Source: JADFMN01 sp964529975 (GTDB taxonomy: Bacteria > Armatimonadota > Fimbriimonadia > Fimbriimonadales > Fimbriimonadaceae). Taken from it: DNA of 31,627 nt. The translations under genes and the position numbers were made by a program. This document shows positions 31,601 to 31,627 of this stretch, piece by piece. Under the pieces are notes generated by a model. The model searched no databases. It saw nothing but the letters and a program-made list of their open reading frames with translations, and was not told the DNA's origin. The DNA lies in the NCBI GenBank assembly GCA_964529975.1, contig CAZGXW010000030.1:1-31627 (forward strand), read 5' to 3'. Position 1 is the stretch's first letter; the number at the start of each line of letters is the position of its first letter.

Positions 31601-31627
31601 GGTACAAGGGTTCAGTGCAATGATTGA

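Overview
The window (about 31.6 kb, roughly 60% GC) is tightly packed bacterial chromosome with 27 protein genes, two tRNA genes and two 100-N assembly gaps. No rRNA, prophage, CRISPR array or intact insertion sequence was seen. The gene mix is housekeeping plus lineage-specific secreted TPR and beta-domain proteins: pyrF, mutY, fucI, galE, dnaK, P-II, an AMIN/amidase pair, an RRM protein and a CADD-like protein. Shine-Dalgarno sites are scarce and many genes have a -10-like hexamer 5-8 nt before the start codon. My best guess is an Armatimonadota/Fimbriimonadia-like draft genome or MAG. That is inference from style and content, not proof.

Layout. 0-8.3 kb: 3' end of a MalK/UgpC-type sugar ABC ATPase, then an aldehyde dehydrogenase (-) divergent from pyrF-mutY (+), a degenerate ADP-ribosylglycohydrolase-like protein (-), a PAP2 phosphatase (+), and a cell-wall amidase-GerMN pair (-). 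8.4-11.8 kb: tRNA-Val(UAC) facing a leftward three-gene unit (TPR/beta protein, DUF2779 nuclease, TPR protein). 11.9-19.1 kb: fucI, a GAF + degenerate GGDEF protein, a large secreted beta-domain protein, a DUF1579 protein, an unknown exported protein, an SDR dehydrogenase and an RRM RNA-binding protein. 19.3-24.3 kb: CADD-like protein, TPR-S41 protease, DUF4139 lipoprotein, tRNA-Leu(UAG), galE. 24.3-29.5 kb: a repeat-rich zone with DUF2993 protein, GHL10 glycosidase-like protein, orphan histidine kinase, P-II and a RAYT-like protein. 29.6-31.6 kb: dnaK.

Organisation. Genes alternate in direction. Six of the eight convergent junctions overlap, two of them sharing a CTAG palindrome as both stop codons. 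The other two convergent junctions are exactly where arrays of a palindromic repeat (core GCAGGCTTTAGCCTGC) and both assembly gaps sit, and the repeat supplies the stop codon of one flanking gene at each.

Most notable: a RAYT (REP-associated transposase) homologue near these palindromes whose HUH histidines and catalytic tyrosine all appear replaced, suggesting a domesticated non-catalytic protein. Also notable are widespread signs of leaderless transcription, a HAIR-like (HspR) operator in front of dnaK, and several proteins that keep a family fold but have lost catalytic residues (ADP-ribosylglycohydrolase, GGDEF).
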